Of a stretch of DNA of 35,006 bases, positions 9,083 through 16,941 are shown piece after piece; positions within the stretch are counted from its first letter, which is position 1; each line of letters begins with the position of its first letter. A program made the translations under genes and the position numbers. The notes under the pieces are model-generated. The model worked only from the letters and a program-made list of their open reading frames with translations, was not told where the DNA came from and made no database searches. The DNA is from Bacteroidetes bacterium HGW-Bacteroidetes-6 (GTDB lineage: Bacteria; Bacteroidota; Bacteroidia; Bacteroidales; DTU049), in NCBI GenBank assembly GCA_002842495.1, contig PHDB01000037.1, forward strand, positions 1-35,006, written 5' to 3'.

Positions 9083-9548
9083 GAATCAACACGTGATTGA
9101 ATCTTCAAAAATACATAAAATGGATAAGTATATGAGGATTTGTTATTCTTTTTTCCTCATCTTCATTGTATTGCGCGAGTCGCCGTCAGAAGCTGTGGTA
9201 ATAGTGGGTCTTTCAAATTAGTCTTCCCTAAAATATCTGTTGTTGATTTTGTGAAAGAATCGCATGAAGGGATTTTCTTGTGGTGTCTGAAATGCGTGAG
9301 AAAACTGTGTTTATCAGGAAAGTCCTCAATAAATATGATCGTTTTTTTATGTCAGATTCATTTTTTGATTGTCGCATTATTGAGAATAGCGAAAATGTTA
9401 TTTTGTTAACAATCAATGTGTTTAGGGAATGCAAGATAAATGCATGCAATATGTATATGGTAATTATTTGTGAATAACAATAAATATTTATTTTTTTTCA
9501 ATAAAACAGAAGAATGATTGCCTATATTTACAGATTAAAAACCCTATT
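9083..9548. other. AT-rich divergent intergenic region
   Basis: This 466-base gap separates the divergent radC and response-regulator genes. Short frames exist on both strands (up to ~73 codons), but none has a convincing composition, family motif or start region. Apart from the radC -7 element and an imperfect TATATTTA (9523-9530) before the response regulator, I see nothing. It is the longest gene-free stretch in the window. Confidence 0.6.
9106..9113 (-). promoter_or_regulatory. -7 promoter element for radC operon
   Basis: Read on the minus strand this is TATTTTTG, a perfect TAnnTTTG, 23 bases before the radC ATG. No clear -33 TTTG is at the ideal spacing, so the call rests on the -7 element and position. 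Confidence 0.4.
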
Positions 9549-10040
9549 ATGACAACAAAGAAAATTTTATTGGTCGATGATGACAAAACCTTTATTTCAG
9601 CTATTGCAGCAATGCTAACAGCCAAAGGTTATGAAACAAAAATGGCGCATAGTGCCGACGAAGGATTTGAAACGGCTCTGGCCTTTAAGCCCGATTTATT
9701 TATTCTTGATGTTAACATGGAAACCTACAGTGCTGGTTTTGACCTTGCAAAGAAATTAAGGGTTAGTGAGCCATTCAAAACAACTCCGGCCATTATGCTT
9801 ACCGGTATCGATACGATGTCGGCTAGTGCTCAGATTGTTGAGATGTACAACGAAATGGAAGGTATGGCCGGATTTGAGAGCAATAAAGTGTTGAAACTCC
9901 AAAACCCAGACGGAACTATATCGGTAGATTATAAAAATGAAGCCGGACAAAAATTCCTTCTACTCCTTGATTCATTTATCAGCAAGCCTGTTGATTCTGA
10001 TGGATTACTCAACGAAATCAAAAAGTTTTTGAAGGACTAG
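9549..10040 (+). CDS. Stand-alone response regulator (receiver domain with large insertion)
   Basis: 163 residues, a receiver domain with no output domain. The acidic pocket is D10-D11-D12, the phosphoacceptor is D54 (ILDVNM), the switch Thr is T85 (MLTG), and the conserved Lys is K146 (ISKP). In CheY-type receivers the Thr-Lys gap is about 22 residues; here it is 61. The roughly 40 extra residues include E-M-Y-N-E-M-E-G-M and a DGTISVDYKN segment that looks like an added hairpin. It is followed after 3 bases by the sensor kinase gene, so the two are almost certainly one operon and a cognate pair. Output is probably by protein-protein contact. Confidence 0.9.
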   Translation: MTTKKILLVDDDKTFISAIAAMLTAKGYETKMAHSADEGFETALAFKPDLFILDVNMETYSAGFDLAKKLRVSEPFKTTPAIMLTGIDTMSASAQIVEMYNEMEGMAGFESNKVLKLQNPDGTISVDYKNEAGQKFLLLLDSFISKPVDSDGLLNEIKKFLKD

Positions 10041-10043
10041 AAG

Positions 10044-11372
10044 ATGATCAACATACCTGACTCGGAAAACCTGATAAAAAAGGCTTTTTGGTTATGTAGT
10101 ATCAGATGGTATGCGGCGATTGGAGTTTTTGTTGTAACTGCCATCTCTGCATTCATTTTTAAACTGCAAATCAATTATACGGCTTTATTCGTATTGGCTT
10201 TTCTATTGCTGGTCAGCAATGTGTTTTACATTCTTTTTCTTCGAACTATTAAGAACAGAAGAGATGAACGATACATTCTCAAGGTCAGGAATCACATCAA
10301 TATTCAAATAATAGCGGATTTACTTTTTCTAACGGTGCTATTGCATTTTTCGGGAGGAATTGAAAATCCGTTTATTATTTTTTATATTTTTCACATGATT
10401 ATAAGCAGCATTTTGCTCAATAAAAAATGCACTTATTTTCTAACATCTGTTGGGATATTTCTTTTTGCATCGTTGGCTATAACAGAATATCTGGAATTTA
10501 TTCCTCACTTTTCAATCAATAAATACATTTCTTCACTAATTGAAAACGATCCGGTGTACTTGTTTGCATCGCTGCTTATTTTTGCAACAACCTCATATCT
10601 GGTTGTTTATATCACTTCGTCGCTTTCAGGAAAATTAAGGAATGTTGAATCGAAGCTGAGGAAAGCCAATATGAATTTGATTGAAAAAGATCAAATAAAA
10701 AACGAGTATGTAAAAAGGCTCACTCATGATATCAAGGGCCATATTGCAGCCATTCAAATCAACCTGGAAGTTGTTGAAAAACAAATGATTGCTCCTCTAG
10801 ATTCGGCCAATCAGGAGTTTATCACAAAAGCATACGAGAGAACATTGCAGCTTAGCGAATTCATTGTCGAGTTGCTGGCTCTTACCAATATGCGCCTCAA
10901 TAAGCAATTCGACAAGGAAACTATCGATTTGGGGCAAATACTGGAAAAGGCCATTAATTCGGCAAGTTTGTGCGCTAAGCAAAAAGATATCACATTTTTG
11001 CAAAATATAAATCTGACAAACCCATATTTTAAAGGAATCAAATCTTCGTTGGGTGAGGTGGTAAGCAACCTATTGCAAAACGCAATGAAATACACCCCCC
11101 AAGGTGGCGAAGTGACTTTGGAGGTTATTTCAGACGAAAAAACACTTCAAATTAACGTGACAGACAATGGGGCAGGGATTCCCAAAACCGACTTGCCACA
11201 TATTTTCGACGAATTTTACAGAGCATCGAATGCCAAAAGCTCAAATATAGAGGGTACCGGACTTGGCCTTTCGCTCGTTAAAGCTATTGTTGACCGGCAC
11301 AAAGGTACCATCAAAGCAAAAAGCACGCTTGGAGTTGGGACTACATTCGCCGTAAAACTGCCTCAAGGGTAG
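10044..11372 (+). CDS. Membrane sensor histidine kinase, RegB/PrrB-like sensor region
   Basis: 442 residues. About six membrane segments are seen (near 24-40, 46-66, 87-101, 110-126, 130-150, 171-195). Between the third and fourth lies G104-G-I-E-N-P-F110, matching the GGxxNPF motif that binds quinone in RegB/PrrB kinases. The N-terminal R-W-Y-A-A also resembles RegB. The H-box is L-T-H228-D-I-K-G-H-I-A-A-I-Q, lacking the usual proline five positions after the His. The ATPase domain is complete: N346, D374-N-G-A-G, G404-T-G-L-G-L. It probably senses quinone redox state or respiration and phosphorylates the receiver encoded just upstream. The kinase call is firm; the signal is inferred. Confidence 0.9.
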   Translation: MINIPDSENLIKKAFWLCSIRWYAAIGVFVVTAISAFIFKLQINYTALFVLAFLLLVSNVFYILFLRTIKNRRDERYILKVRNHINIQIIADLLFLTVLLHFSGGIENPFIIFYIFHMIISSILLNKKCTYFLTSVGIFLFASLAITEYLEFIPHFSINKYISSLIENDPVYLFASLLIFATTSYLVVYITSSLSGKLRNVESKLRKANMNLIEKDQIKNEYVKRLTHDIKGHIAAIQINLEVVEKQMIAPLDSANQEFITKAYERTLQLSEFIVELLALTNMRLNKQFDKETIDLGQILEKAINSASLCAKQKDITFLQNINLTNPYFKGIKSSLGEVVSNLLQNAMKYTPQGGEVTLEVISDEKTLQINVTDNGAGIPKTDLPHIFDEFYRASNAKSSNIEGTGLGLSLVKAIVDRHKGTIKAKSTLGVGTTFAVKLPQG

Positions 11373-11399
11373 TGTTGGGAGTTTACACTCATTTTTTAG

Positions 11400-11430
11400 T
11401 CTGGTTTTGCCAATAATAATTGTACTTTTG
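11400..11430 (+). promoter_or_regulatory. Promoter candidate for thiF
   Basis: TACTTTTG (11423-11430) fits TAnnTTTG and lies 19 bases before the ATG. TCTG (11400-11403), one mismatch from the -33 TTTG, is 19 bases upstream of it. Confidence 0.4.
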
Positions 11431-11449
11431 AATATCTGTTGAGAAAAGT

Positions 11450-12031
11450 ATGACTTTCGAACAAATAAAAAACAAAGTTTCTTCATTCACCGTAGGCATT
11501 GCTGGCTGCGGTGGGTTGGGTTCGAACTGTGCATCTATGCTTATCCGAAGCGGTGTGCAAAAAATTATCATAGCCGATTTTGACGTTGTTGCAGAAAGCA
11601 ATTTAAACCGACAATTTTTCTTCAAAAATCAGATTGGTTTTCCTAAAGCGGATTGTTTGAAGCAAAATTTGCTACAAATTAATACCGATGCTACTATTGA
11701 TGCTTACCAACTTCGGCTCGACGAAAATGGTATAAGAACACTTTTCAGTCGTTGTGATGTGATTGTAGAAGCCTTCGACGCAGCAGAATCGAAACTTATG
11801 ATTATTGAGGCCGTAGCAAAATATTTCCCTGAAACGCCATTGGTTTGTGCCTCGGGACTTGCTGGAATTCATAATGCAGAAAGAATGCTTGTTAAGCGAA
11901 GCGGACAGCTGATAGTTGTTGGCGATTTTGGAGAAAGTGTTTCGGAAAACAATCCGCCACTTGCCCCAAAAGTTACCATTGCCGCAGCATTGCAGGCAAA
12001 TGAGGTGTTAAGAATCTTGCTCGGCTTGTAA
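11450..12031 (+). CDS. thiF: ThiF family 2 adenylyltransferase (E1-like)
   Basis: 193 residues, short for MoeB/ThiF (~250) but the usual size of the ThiF family 2 branch. The nucleotide-binding fold shows G19-C-G-G-L-G-S-N26, then the acidic D43-F-D45, then N51-L-N-R-Q55 and K66, the ATP- and carboxylate-activating residues of E1-like enzymes. No CxxC zinc pairs are present, as in the short branch. It would adenylate the C-terminal Gly-Gly of a ubiquitin-like sulfur carrier (ThiS, or possibly MoaD). No carrier gene lies nearby. Its stop directly abuts the stop of the convergent MOSC-MogA gene, so a molybdopterin role is possible although thiamine is the default. Confidence 0.82.
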   Translation: MTFEQIKNKVSSFTVGIAGCGGLGSNCASMLIRSGVQKIIIADFDVVAESNLNRQFFFKNQIGFPKADCLKQNLLQINTDATIDAYQLRLDENGIRTLFSRCDVIVEAFDAAESKLMIIEAVAKYFPETPLVCASGLAGIHNAERMLVKRSGQLIVVGDFGESVSENNPPLAPKVTIAAALQANEVLRILLGL

Positions 12032-12964
12032 TCAATGTGCATCAATCGCATGCAACATCAGCATGAGATGATGGTAAGTCTTCAGAATTTCAGTCATGTA
12101 TTCGTTGCAAGCCTTCACGCTTCCCGGAAGACAGTACAATTGAGTTTTTGCAATGGTTCCTGCAACGCTCCGACTCAATAATGCCTGTGGTTTATTTTGG
12201 CCGTACTTAAGCCTTATCATATCCATAATTCCATTCAGCTCTTTGTCGAGAAGCGGAACAACCGTTTCGGGAGTGATATCGCGCTCGCCTACACCAGTTC
12301 CACCCGTTGTAAAAATGGCATCAAAATTTTCATTTACAGAGTGGGCGATCAATGCTTCGAGAGCTTCGGGGTTGTCGGCGATGATTGTTCGTTGAATAGA
12401 ATATTGCCTGTTCTCTGTTTCGAAAAAAGTTTTCAGTAGTTGTTCAATGGCTGGTCCGCTTCGATCTTCGTATTCTCCACCAAAAGCCCGGTCGCTCAAA
12501 GTAATAATATGTATTCGTTGAACCTTGGGAATATATTCAAGCTTGTCTCCTGATTTCATTGTTCCACCATTGATTACACGAACAAAAATGCCCTCTTTTG
12601 GCATAACGCAGTTGCCAACTTCTCTATAAATGGCACATGCATCGCCATGGCATTCTTTTCCTATTTGAGTTACTTCGAGCTCAATTCCATTTCCGGCAAA
12701 CCGATCGAGTGGGTGTGTTTCGTATAGCAACATACCTTTTGTGGTGATGTTTTCTGCAAATTCACCAAAATTGATTTTACGCCCTGCTTTATGTTCGAAT
12801 TTTTCTACACTTTCAGCAGCCAACATGCTCACCATTCGATGCCATTTGCCACTATGTGCATCGCCTGAAACACCTGTATCGCATAGTTGGATAGAGTCGA
12901 CCGGAATTTTCACTGTCCCCTTTTTCTCAGAGATATTAACAGCAAGTATGCTAATTTCGCTCAT
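12032..12964 (-). CDS. MOSC domain fused to MogA/MoaB-type molybdopterin adenylyltransferase
   Basis: 310 residues in two domains. Residues 1-148 are a MOSC domain, with G-V-S-G-D-A-H-S-G (31-39) and the likely sulfur-carrying Cys in K-E-C105-H-G-D-A-C. Residues ~150-310 are a MogA/MoaB domain with T-T-G-G-T-G (219-224), the adjacent D229-x-T-x-E233, S-R-S-V-A-G (264-269) and L-P-G-S (279-282), which bind molybdopterin and catalyse its adenylation. The fusion links cofactor adenylation to a domain thought to handle sulfur or bind Moco. It lies 2.2 kb from moaC and 10 kb from a Mo hydroxylase, its plausible client. No frameshift is seen at the junction, and YIPKVQR acts as the linker. Confidence 0.9.
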   Translation of the reverse strand: MSEISILAVNISEKKGTVKIPVDSIQLCDTGVSGDAHSGKWHRMVSMLAAESVEKFEHKAGRKINFGEFAENITTKGMLLYETHPLDRFAGNGIELEVTQIGKECHGDACAIYREVGNCVMPKEGIFVRVINGGTMKSGDKLEYIPKVQRIHIITLSDRAFGGEYEDRSGPAIEQLLKTFFETENRQYSIQRTIIADNPEALEALIAHSVNENFDAIFTTGGTGVGERDITPETVVPLLDKELNGIMDMIRLKYGQNKPQALLSRSVAGTIAKTQLYCLPGSVKACNEYMTEILKTYHHLMLMLHAIDAH

Positions 12965-12979
12965 TTTTTAATATTTCTG

Positions 12980-12987
12980 CAAAGTTA
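12980..12987 (-). promoter_or_regulatory. -7 promoter element for the MOSC-MogA gene
   Basis: TAACTTTG on the minus strand, a perfect match, 15 bases before the start codon. No -33 element is at ideal spacing. Confidence 0.4.
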
Positions 12988-13068
12988 GCAATATTGAAAA
13001 AAGCATTCTCTGGCAAATGCCCCAAGTACTATTAAAAATATTCAAAGTAGGCCAGTTGTAATAAATTT

Positions 13069-14208
13069 TTACAATCCGGATGCATGCAAATCGATAATCA
13101 CATTTCTCACTATATAATCGGCTGCCTGAACGTCACCAAAATCGGGTCTTTGTCTCCCAAGGCGAACAATAACCATGTTCTCGGACGGCACAACAATAAT
13201 ATATTGTCCGAGAATTCCCCTTGCATAGTAAAAATTGACATTGTCGACCGATGATATCCACCACGAATAGCCATAGTAATTGCATTTGTGACCGGTTTCA
13301 TCGGGGATTAAGCAGGGCTGCGTTGAATTTCGTACATATTCTGCCGAAACTATTTGCGTCCCGTTTACCTTTCCATCGTGCAAAAATAGAGAACCAATGC
13401 GTGAAAAGTCACGTGCATTTGAATTGAAACAGCAATAGGCTTTTTCAAGCCCACCTTTTGAGTCAAGGCTCCAAAGGGCATTGTGTGTAGCTCCTATTGG
13501 CTTCCAAAGCTTTTCGGATGTATATTCGCTTAGTGTTTTTCCTGTCGCCTTTTCGAGAATACAAGCCAATACAAGTTGATTGCAGCTTTGATACGAATGG
13601 AGTGTTCCAGGAGTAGTTACTATCTTCAGATTAGCAACCATTCCACGTAAATCGTTGCCATAATAAGCTTCGGTTGTCGGAGAGAGCAAACTTGCATATG
13701 CTTCGTCCCAATCGAACCCCGAAGACATGGTGAGTAAATTTTTCACAGATAATTCAGCTTTTGAACCCTCTGAGAATTCCGGCAAAAAATCGGACACTTT
13801 CTGGTCGACACTTTTTATTTTACCTTCGTCGATAGCAATTCCAATCATAATACTCACAATGCTTTTGGCAACCGAGAATGACCCCGATATAGTGTCGGGG
13901 CCATACCCATCCCAATATTCTTCATAAACAACAGAATCGTTTTTCAAAATAAGGAATGCCGTTGTCTCTTTCTCGATTAAAAAATTGCGAAAGTTTGCCG
14001 ACAATTCTGCTTTCTGGGTGCTTTCGGCAATAGGCAATGGCTCACCTGCTTCAACAACTCTGTTGTTGAAAATCGAAAAGTCTTCAATTCCTACATACTG
14101 ATAATACAATGCATTATAAATGTATGTATTCCCTGTTGCCAAAATCCAGATATTGGCAAGAACAATGAGTCCAAACAACCCAAGAAGAATCCTTTTGATA
14201 ATTTTCAT
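13069..14208 (-). CDS. Membrane-anchored serine hydrolase, beta-lactamase/class C fold
   Basis: 379 residues from the ATG at 14208. That start is preferred over the one 25 codons upstream because it begins directly with the membrane segment (KRILLGLFGLIVLANIW), and a -7 promoter element lies between the two. The nucleophile motif is S112-V-A-K115 (S-x-x-K), followed by the Y206-Q-S region (HSYQSCN), as in the 6-aminohexanoate-oligomer hydrolase/esterase branch of class C enzymes. The single N-terminal helix probably anchors it to the periplasmic side of the inner membrane. The substrate may be an ester, amide or peptidoglycan-derived D-peptide; nothing nearby decides. It is a lone gene. Confidence 0.85.
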   Translation of the reverse strand: MKIIKRILLGLFGLIVLANIWILATGNTYIYNALYYQYVGIEDFSIFNNRVVEAGEPLPIAESTQKAELSANFRNFLIEKETTAFLILKNDSVVYEEYWDGYGPDTISGSFSVAKSIVSIMIGIAIDEGKIKSVDQKVSDFLPEFSEGSKAELSVKNLLTMSSGFDWDEAYASLLSPTTEAYYGNDLRGMVANLKIVTTPGTLHSYQSCNQLVLACILEKATGKTLSEYTSEKLWKPIGATHNALWSLDSKGGLEKAYCCFNSNARDFSRIGSLFLHDGKVNGTQIVSAEYVRNSTQPCLIPDETGHKCNYYGYSWWISSVDNVNFYYARGILGQYIIVVPSENMVIVRLGRQRPDFGDVQAADYIVRNVIIDLHASGL

Positions 14209-14264
14209 AGTGGACAACTTTTTGAGATTCAATAATCGCCTGCAAATTGTTTTTAATGCACAAG

Positions 14265-14272
14265 CAAAGATA
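14265..14272 (-). promoter_or_regulatory. -7 promoter element for the serine hydrolase
   Basis: TATCTTTG on the minus strand, 56 bases before the ATG at 14208. It lies downstream of the alternative in-frame ATG at 14283, so transcription from here would exclude that start. Confidence 0.4.
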
Positions 14273-14339
14273 TTGATTTTCAATTACGAAAACCAGCATA
14301 GGCTATATTCACGAAAACTTTTTACTTTAGCAAGAAAAA

Positions 14340-15191
14340 ATGAAACCTTTTTTGCTACTATTCATGGTTTCTATCGGAATAATTCAGGCTCAAACCGACA
14401 GCACTATTCGGCCTGGAGTAATTCCGGTGAATTACCCTGTCATTAATAGTACATCTTCTTTAAGTGGAGAATTTGTTCTAACTCCATCGCGTGCTTTTAT
14501 CGACAAATCGTTTGAAGAAGGAAAACAAAGTATGTTTATCTTTTACCAGAACATAATGACAGAACCCGATTCGATGGAGTCGAAAGTAAAACAAATTTCG
14601 AAAGAAGTGCAAATTCCGAATTCGTTGATTATTCCGATACCTGCCGGACAAACAGCAAGAAAAGGAGATATCGTACTTACAAGCTGGCAGTCGGGATCGG
14701 GTATGCAAAGAGCAATGGTGGTTGACGACAAAAATCAGGATAGCCCATTGGTGCATTACCTGGATATATCGTGGGATAATCCTGCGAAAAACAAAGAGGG
14801 CGTTCCCATTGGGCAAATGACAGAGCTATTGCCCCAAAACACATTTGTTGTTTTGACGCAAGAATGGCAAGCAGGGCGCACCGTGATATACAAAGATGGA
14901 AATAACGATAAAATGGGAATTCTTATACACTCGTCAGGAGACCAGGTGTTGCTTTTGGCTTGGAGTTATTTAGTAGTTGTTCCCCGCGAAAAGTGTTTTC
15001 CGGTGATTCCTTTGACTGAAATTAATAAAGACGACGTTGTGTATATTCCGCTTTACGGTAATTACAAACAGGCGACAGTAACCCGGGTAGACATTGAAAA
15101 AGGTAGAGTCTGGGTGAATGTGGAATTTGCCGGGAAACAGAAAGAAGTTGTTGCTTCCGTCACCGATATAGTTTCAAAACTACCGGAATAG
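14340..15191 (+). CDS. Periplasmic protein of unknown function with repeated SH3-like strands
   Basis: 283 residues. I do not recognise the family. A signal peptide is clear (MKPFLLLFMVSIGIIQAQ). The mature part is rich in short beta strands. Three similar units appear to be built on a 'K-G-D/D-D-V then V-x-V-D then strand' pattern: ARKGDIVLTSW with AMVVDD; GRTVIYKDG with MGILIHSSGDQVLLLAWSYLVVVP; and INKDDVVYIPLYGNYKQATVTRVD with VWVNVEFAGKQKEV. This suggests SH3-like or Tudor-like barrels. The unit GKQKEVVASVTDI at the end repeats the 'YLVVVPREKCFPV' role. It is monocistronic, divergent from the serine hydrolase and convergent with moaC. Confidence 0.7.
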   Translation: MKPFLLLFMVSIGIIQAQTDSTIRPGVIPVNYPVINSTSSLSGEFVLTPSRAFIDKSFEEGKQSMFIFYQNIMTEPDSMESKVKQISKEVQIPNSLIIPIPAGQTARKGDIVLTSWQSGSGMQRAMVVDDKNQDSPLVHYLDISWDNPAKNKEGVPIGQMTELLPQNTFVVLTQEWQAGRTVIYKDGNNDKMGILIHSSGDQVLLLAWSYLVVVPREKCFPVIPLTEINKDDVVYIPLYGNYKQATVTRVDIEKGRVWVNVEFAGKQKEVVASVTDIVSKLPE

Positions 15192-15195
15192 ATCA

Positions 15196-15642
15196 TCAGG
15201 ATTTTGTCTTTTCGAGTAATCTAATCTCACTGATGATCATTTGTTTATCGACGGCTTTGCACATATCGTAAACAGTAAGCAGTCCAATACTGGTTGCAGT
15301 AAGAGCTTCCATTTCTACGCCGGTTTGGCCAATACATTTAACAGTTGCTTCAATTTCTACACAGTCATCCAGCAGTTTAGCGGAAACATTTACGTCGGTT
15401 AGCAGCAATGGGTGGCAAAGAGGTATTAACTCCGAAGTCTTCTTTGCGGCCATAATGGCAGCAAATTCGGAAATACTGAGTACTTCTCCTTTTTTGATAT
15501 TGTTATCTTTTATGAGTTGGATGGTGTCAGGCTGAAGGAAGATTTTTCCCGAAGCTTTTGCCTTCCGAGTTTGATTTGGTTTGTCAGCTACATCAACCAT
15601 TTTTGCTTTACCCTGACTGTTGGTATGGGAAAGATTTTTCAT
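15196..15642 (-). CDS. moaC: Cyclic pyranopterin monophosphate synthase
   Basis: 148 residues, slightly short of the usual ~155-160. MoaC forms cyclic pyranopterin monophosphate from the MoaA product, the first committed step to molybdopterin. Motifs: I-P-L-C-H-P-L (73-79), T-G-V-E-M-E-A-L-T-A (107-116), and Y-D-M-C-K-A-V-D-K (125-133), which contains the catalytic Asp and Lys. The family's frequent C-terminal Lys-Ser-Gly-Gly is missing, the protein stopping at EKTKS. No moaA, moaD or moaE is in the window, so the remainder of the pathway must be elsewhere. It ends 4 bases from the convergent periplasmic gene. Confidence 0.95.
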   Translation of the reverse strand: MKNLSHTNSQGKAKMVDVADKPNQTRKAKASGKIFLQPDTIQLIKDNNIKKGEVLSISEFAAIMAAKKTSELIPLCHPLLLTDVNVSAKLLDDCVEIEATVKCIGQTGVEMEALTATSIGLLTVYDMCKAVDKQMIISEIRLLEKTKS

Positions 15643-15792
15643 TGCTGGGAGTTTGGGCGAAGATAATAGAAAAGAAAATATTATTGACTAAAAAGTTATT
15701 TCAGGTTTGAACTCAGCTAAACTTTGTGTGAAAACGAGAAACAATTCGGGTGGTTGCAAAATGCAGACTCGATTCAAAACACGAATTTATTT

Positions 15793-15800
15793 TAACTTTG
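15793..15800 (+). promoter_or_regulatory. -7 promoter element for the acyltransferase operon
   Basis: TAACTTTG, 13 bases before the start codon. No -33 TTTG at ideal spacing. Confidence 0.4.
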
Positions 15801-15813
15801 CCTTTTTAACAGC

Positions 15814-16938
15814 ATGGAAAACTTCGATGACATCAGACCATTTCGTGATGATGAAATGGAAAACGCAATCAGCAAATTAATTGTTGAGGATGAATTTGTT
15901 TCTATTTTGAAATATTTTTTCAAAGAAAACTATCTTCATTATTTGGAGAATTTAAAAACTGTTCGAAAAGCCGACGATTTCCAGGTTTTTTTAATCAAAC
16001 CTATTTTATACGGACTCAAGGCTCAATCGATGTCGGAGCTTACTTTCTCCGGGATTGAAAATATTCCGACCGACAAGCCCTGCTTGTTTATTTCGAACCA
16101 TCGCGACATTGTACTCGATCCAGCTCTTCTCGACCTGGTTTTGCATTTAAATAATATTCCCACAGTTGAAATTGCAATCGGAAGCAATTTACTTATTAAA
16201 CCATGGATAGAGGTTCTTGTTCGTATCAACAAATCTTTTGTTGTGCGGCGCGATGTCACTGGTCGGGAGTTGCTTCGTAGCTCGTTGCATCTTTCGCAAT
16301 ACATCAGAGGAAACATCACCGAACGAGGAAGCTACACCTGGATTGCTCAGCGCGAAGGACGTGCAAAAGACGGAAATGATAATACTCAGGAAAGTCTTTT
16401 GCGAATGCTGGCTTTATCGGGCGAGTCCAAGAATATTGCTGAATCGTTGATGCCACTAAATATTATCCCGGTAAGCATTTCGTACGAATTTGACCCATGC
16501 GATGGCCTGAAAGCAAGAGAGCTTTGGATGAAAGGTACCGGGCAGGATTTTGTAAAATCGCCTAAAGACGATCTCATTAGTATGGAATTGGGGATGAGAG
16601 GCCAAAAAGGATATGTTCATTTTCATTTCGATAAGCCTATTACATCTGAATTAGCTAGTATTGCTTCCCTTGGTATTCACGAACAAAGCGAAGCTATTGC
16701 CAAGATGATAGACCAGCGCATTTTCGCATCATACAAGCTTTCCGATACCCAAAAAGCTGCATACAATATTCATTTTGGCTCAAACAAGTTCGAGATCAGC
16801 GAATCCAAATCAGCTGAACTCAAACAGTATTTTATGAAAAAGCTCGGAGAAGTTGGTTTAGGTCAAAATGAACTCCCATATATTATTCAACAATATGCCA
16901 ATCCGGCAGCAAATTTTCTGAAAACAACCGAGAAATAA
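15814..16938 (+). CDS. PlsC-type glycerolipid acyltransferase
   Basis: 374 residues with no obvious membrane helix. The acyltransferase block shows F-I-S-N-H96-R-D-I-V-L-D102, then F-V-V-R-R-D (~142-147), then the E181-G-R motif in IAQREGRAKDG, and a late I-I-P-V-S-I-S-Y strand. These correspond to motifs I-IV of PlsC/GPAT enzymes that acylate glycerol phosphate or lysolipids. Motif I has five residues between His and Asp where H-x4-D is normal. The C-terminal ~130 residues are an extension of unknown role. Only 3 bases separate it from the membrane glycosyltransferase, so the pair may make or decorate a lipid. Confidence 0.8.
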   Translation: MENFDDIRPFRDDEMENAISKLIVEDEFVSILKYFFKENYLHYLENLKTVRKADDFQVFLIKPILYGLKAQSMSELTFSGIENIPTDKPCLFISNHRDIVLDPALLDLVLHLNNIPTVEIAIGSNLLIKPWIEVLVRINKSFVVRRDVTGRELLRSSLHLSQYIRGNITERGSYTWIAQREGRAKDGNDNTQESLLRMLALSGESKNIAESLMPLNIIPVSISYEFDPCDGLKARELWMKGTGQDFVKSPKDDLISMELGMRGQKGYVHFHFDKPITSELASIASLGIHEQSEAIAKMIDQRIFASYKLSDTQKAAYNIHFGSNKFEISESKSAELKQYFMKKLGEVGLGQNELPYIIQQYANPAANFLKTTEK

Positions 16939-16941
16939 CGC

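Noticed and set aside
9228..9477. Short ORFs of 65-73 codons on both strands in the radC/response-regulator gap
   Set aside because: They overlap each other, have no recognisable motif, and the composition is simply AT-rich; I see no support for a gene.
14209..14283. Upstream extension of the serine hydrolase to an earlier ATG
   Set aside because: The membrane segment begins at the later ATG, and a promoter element lies between the two starts.
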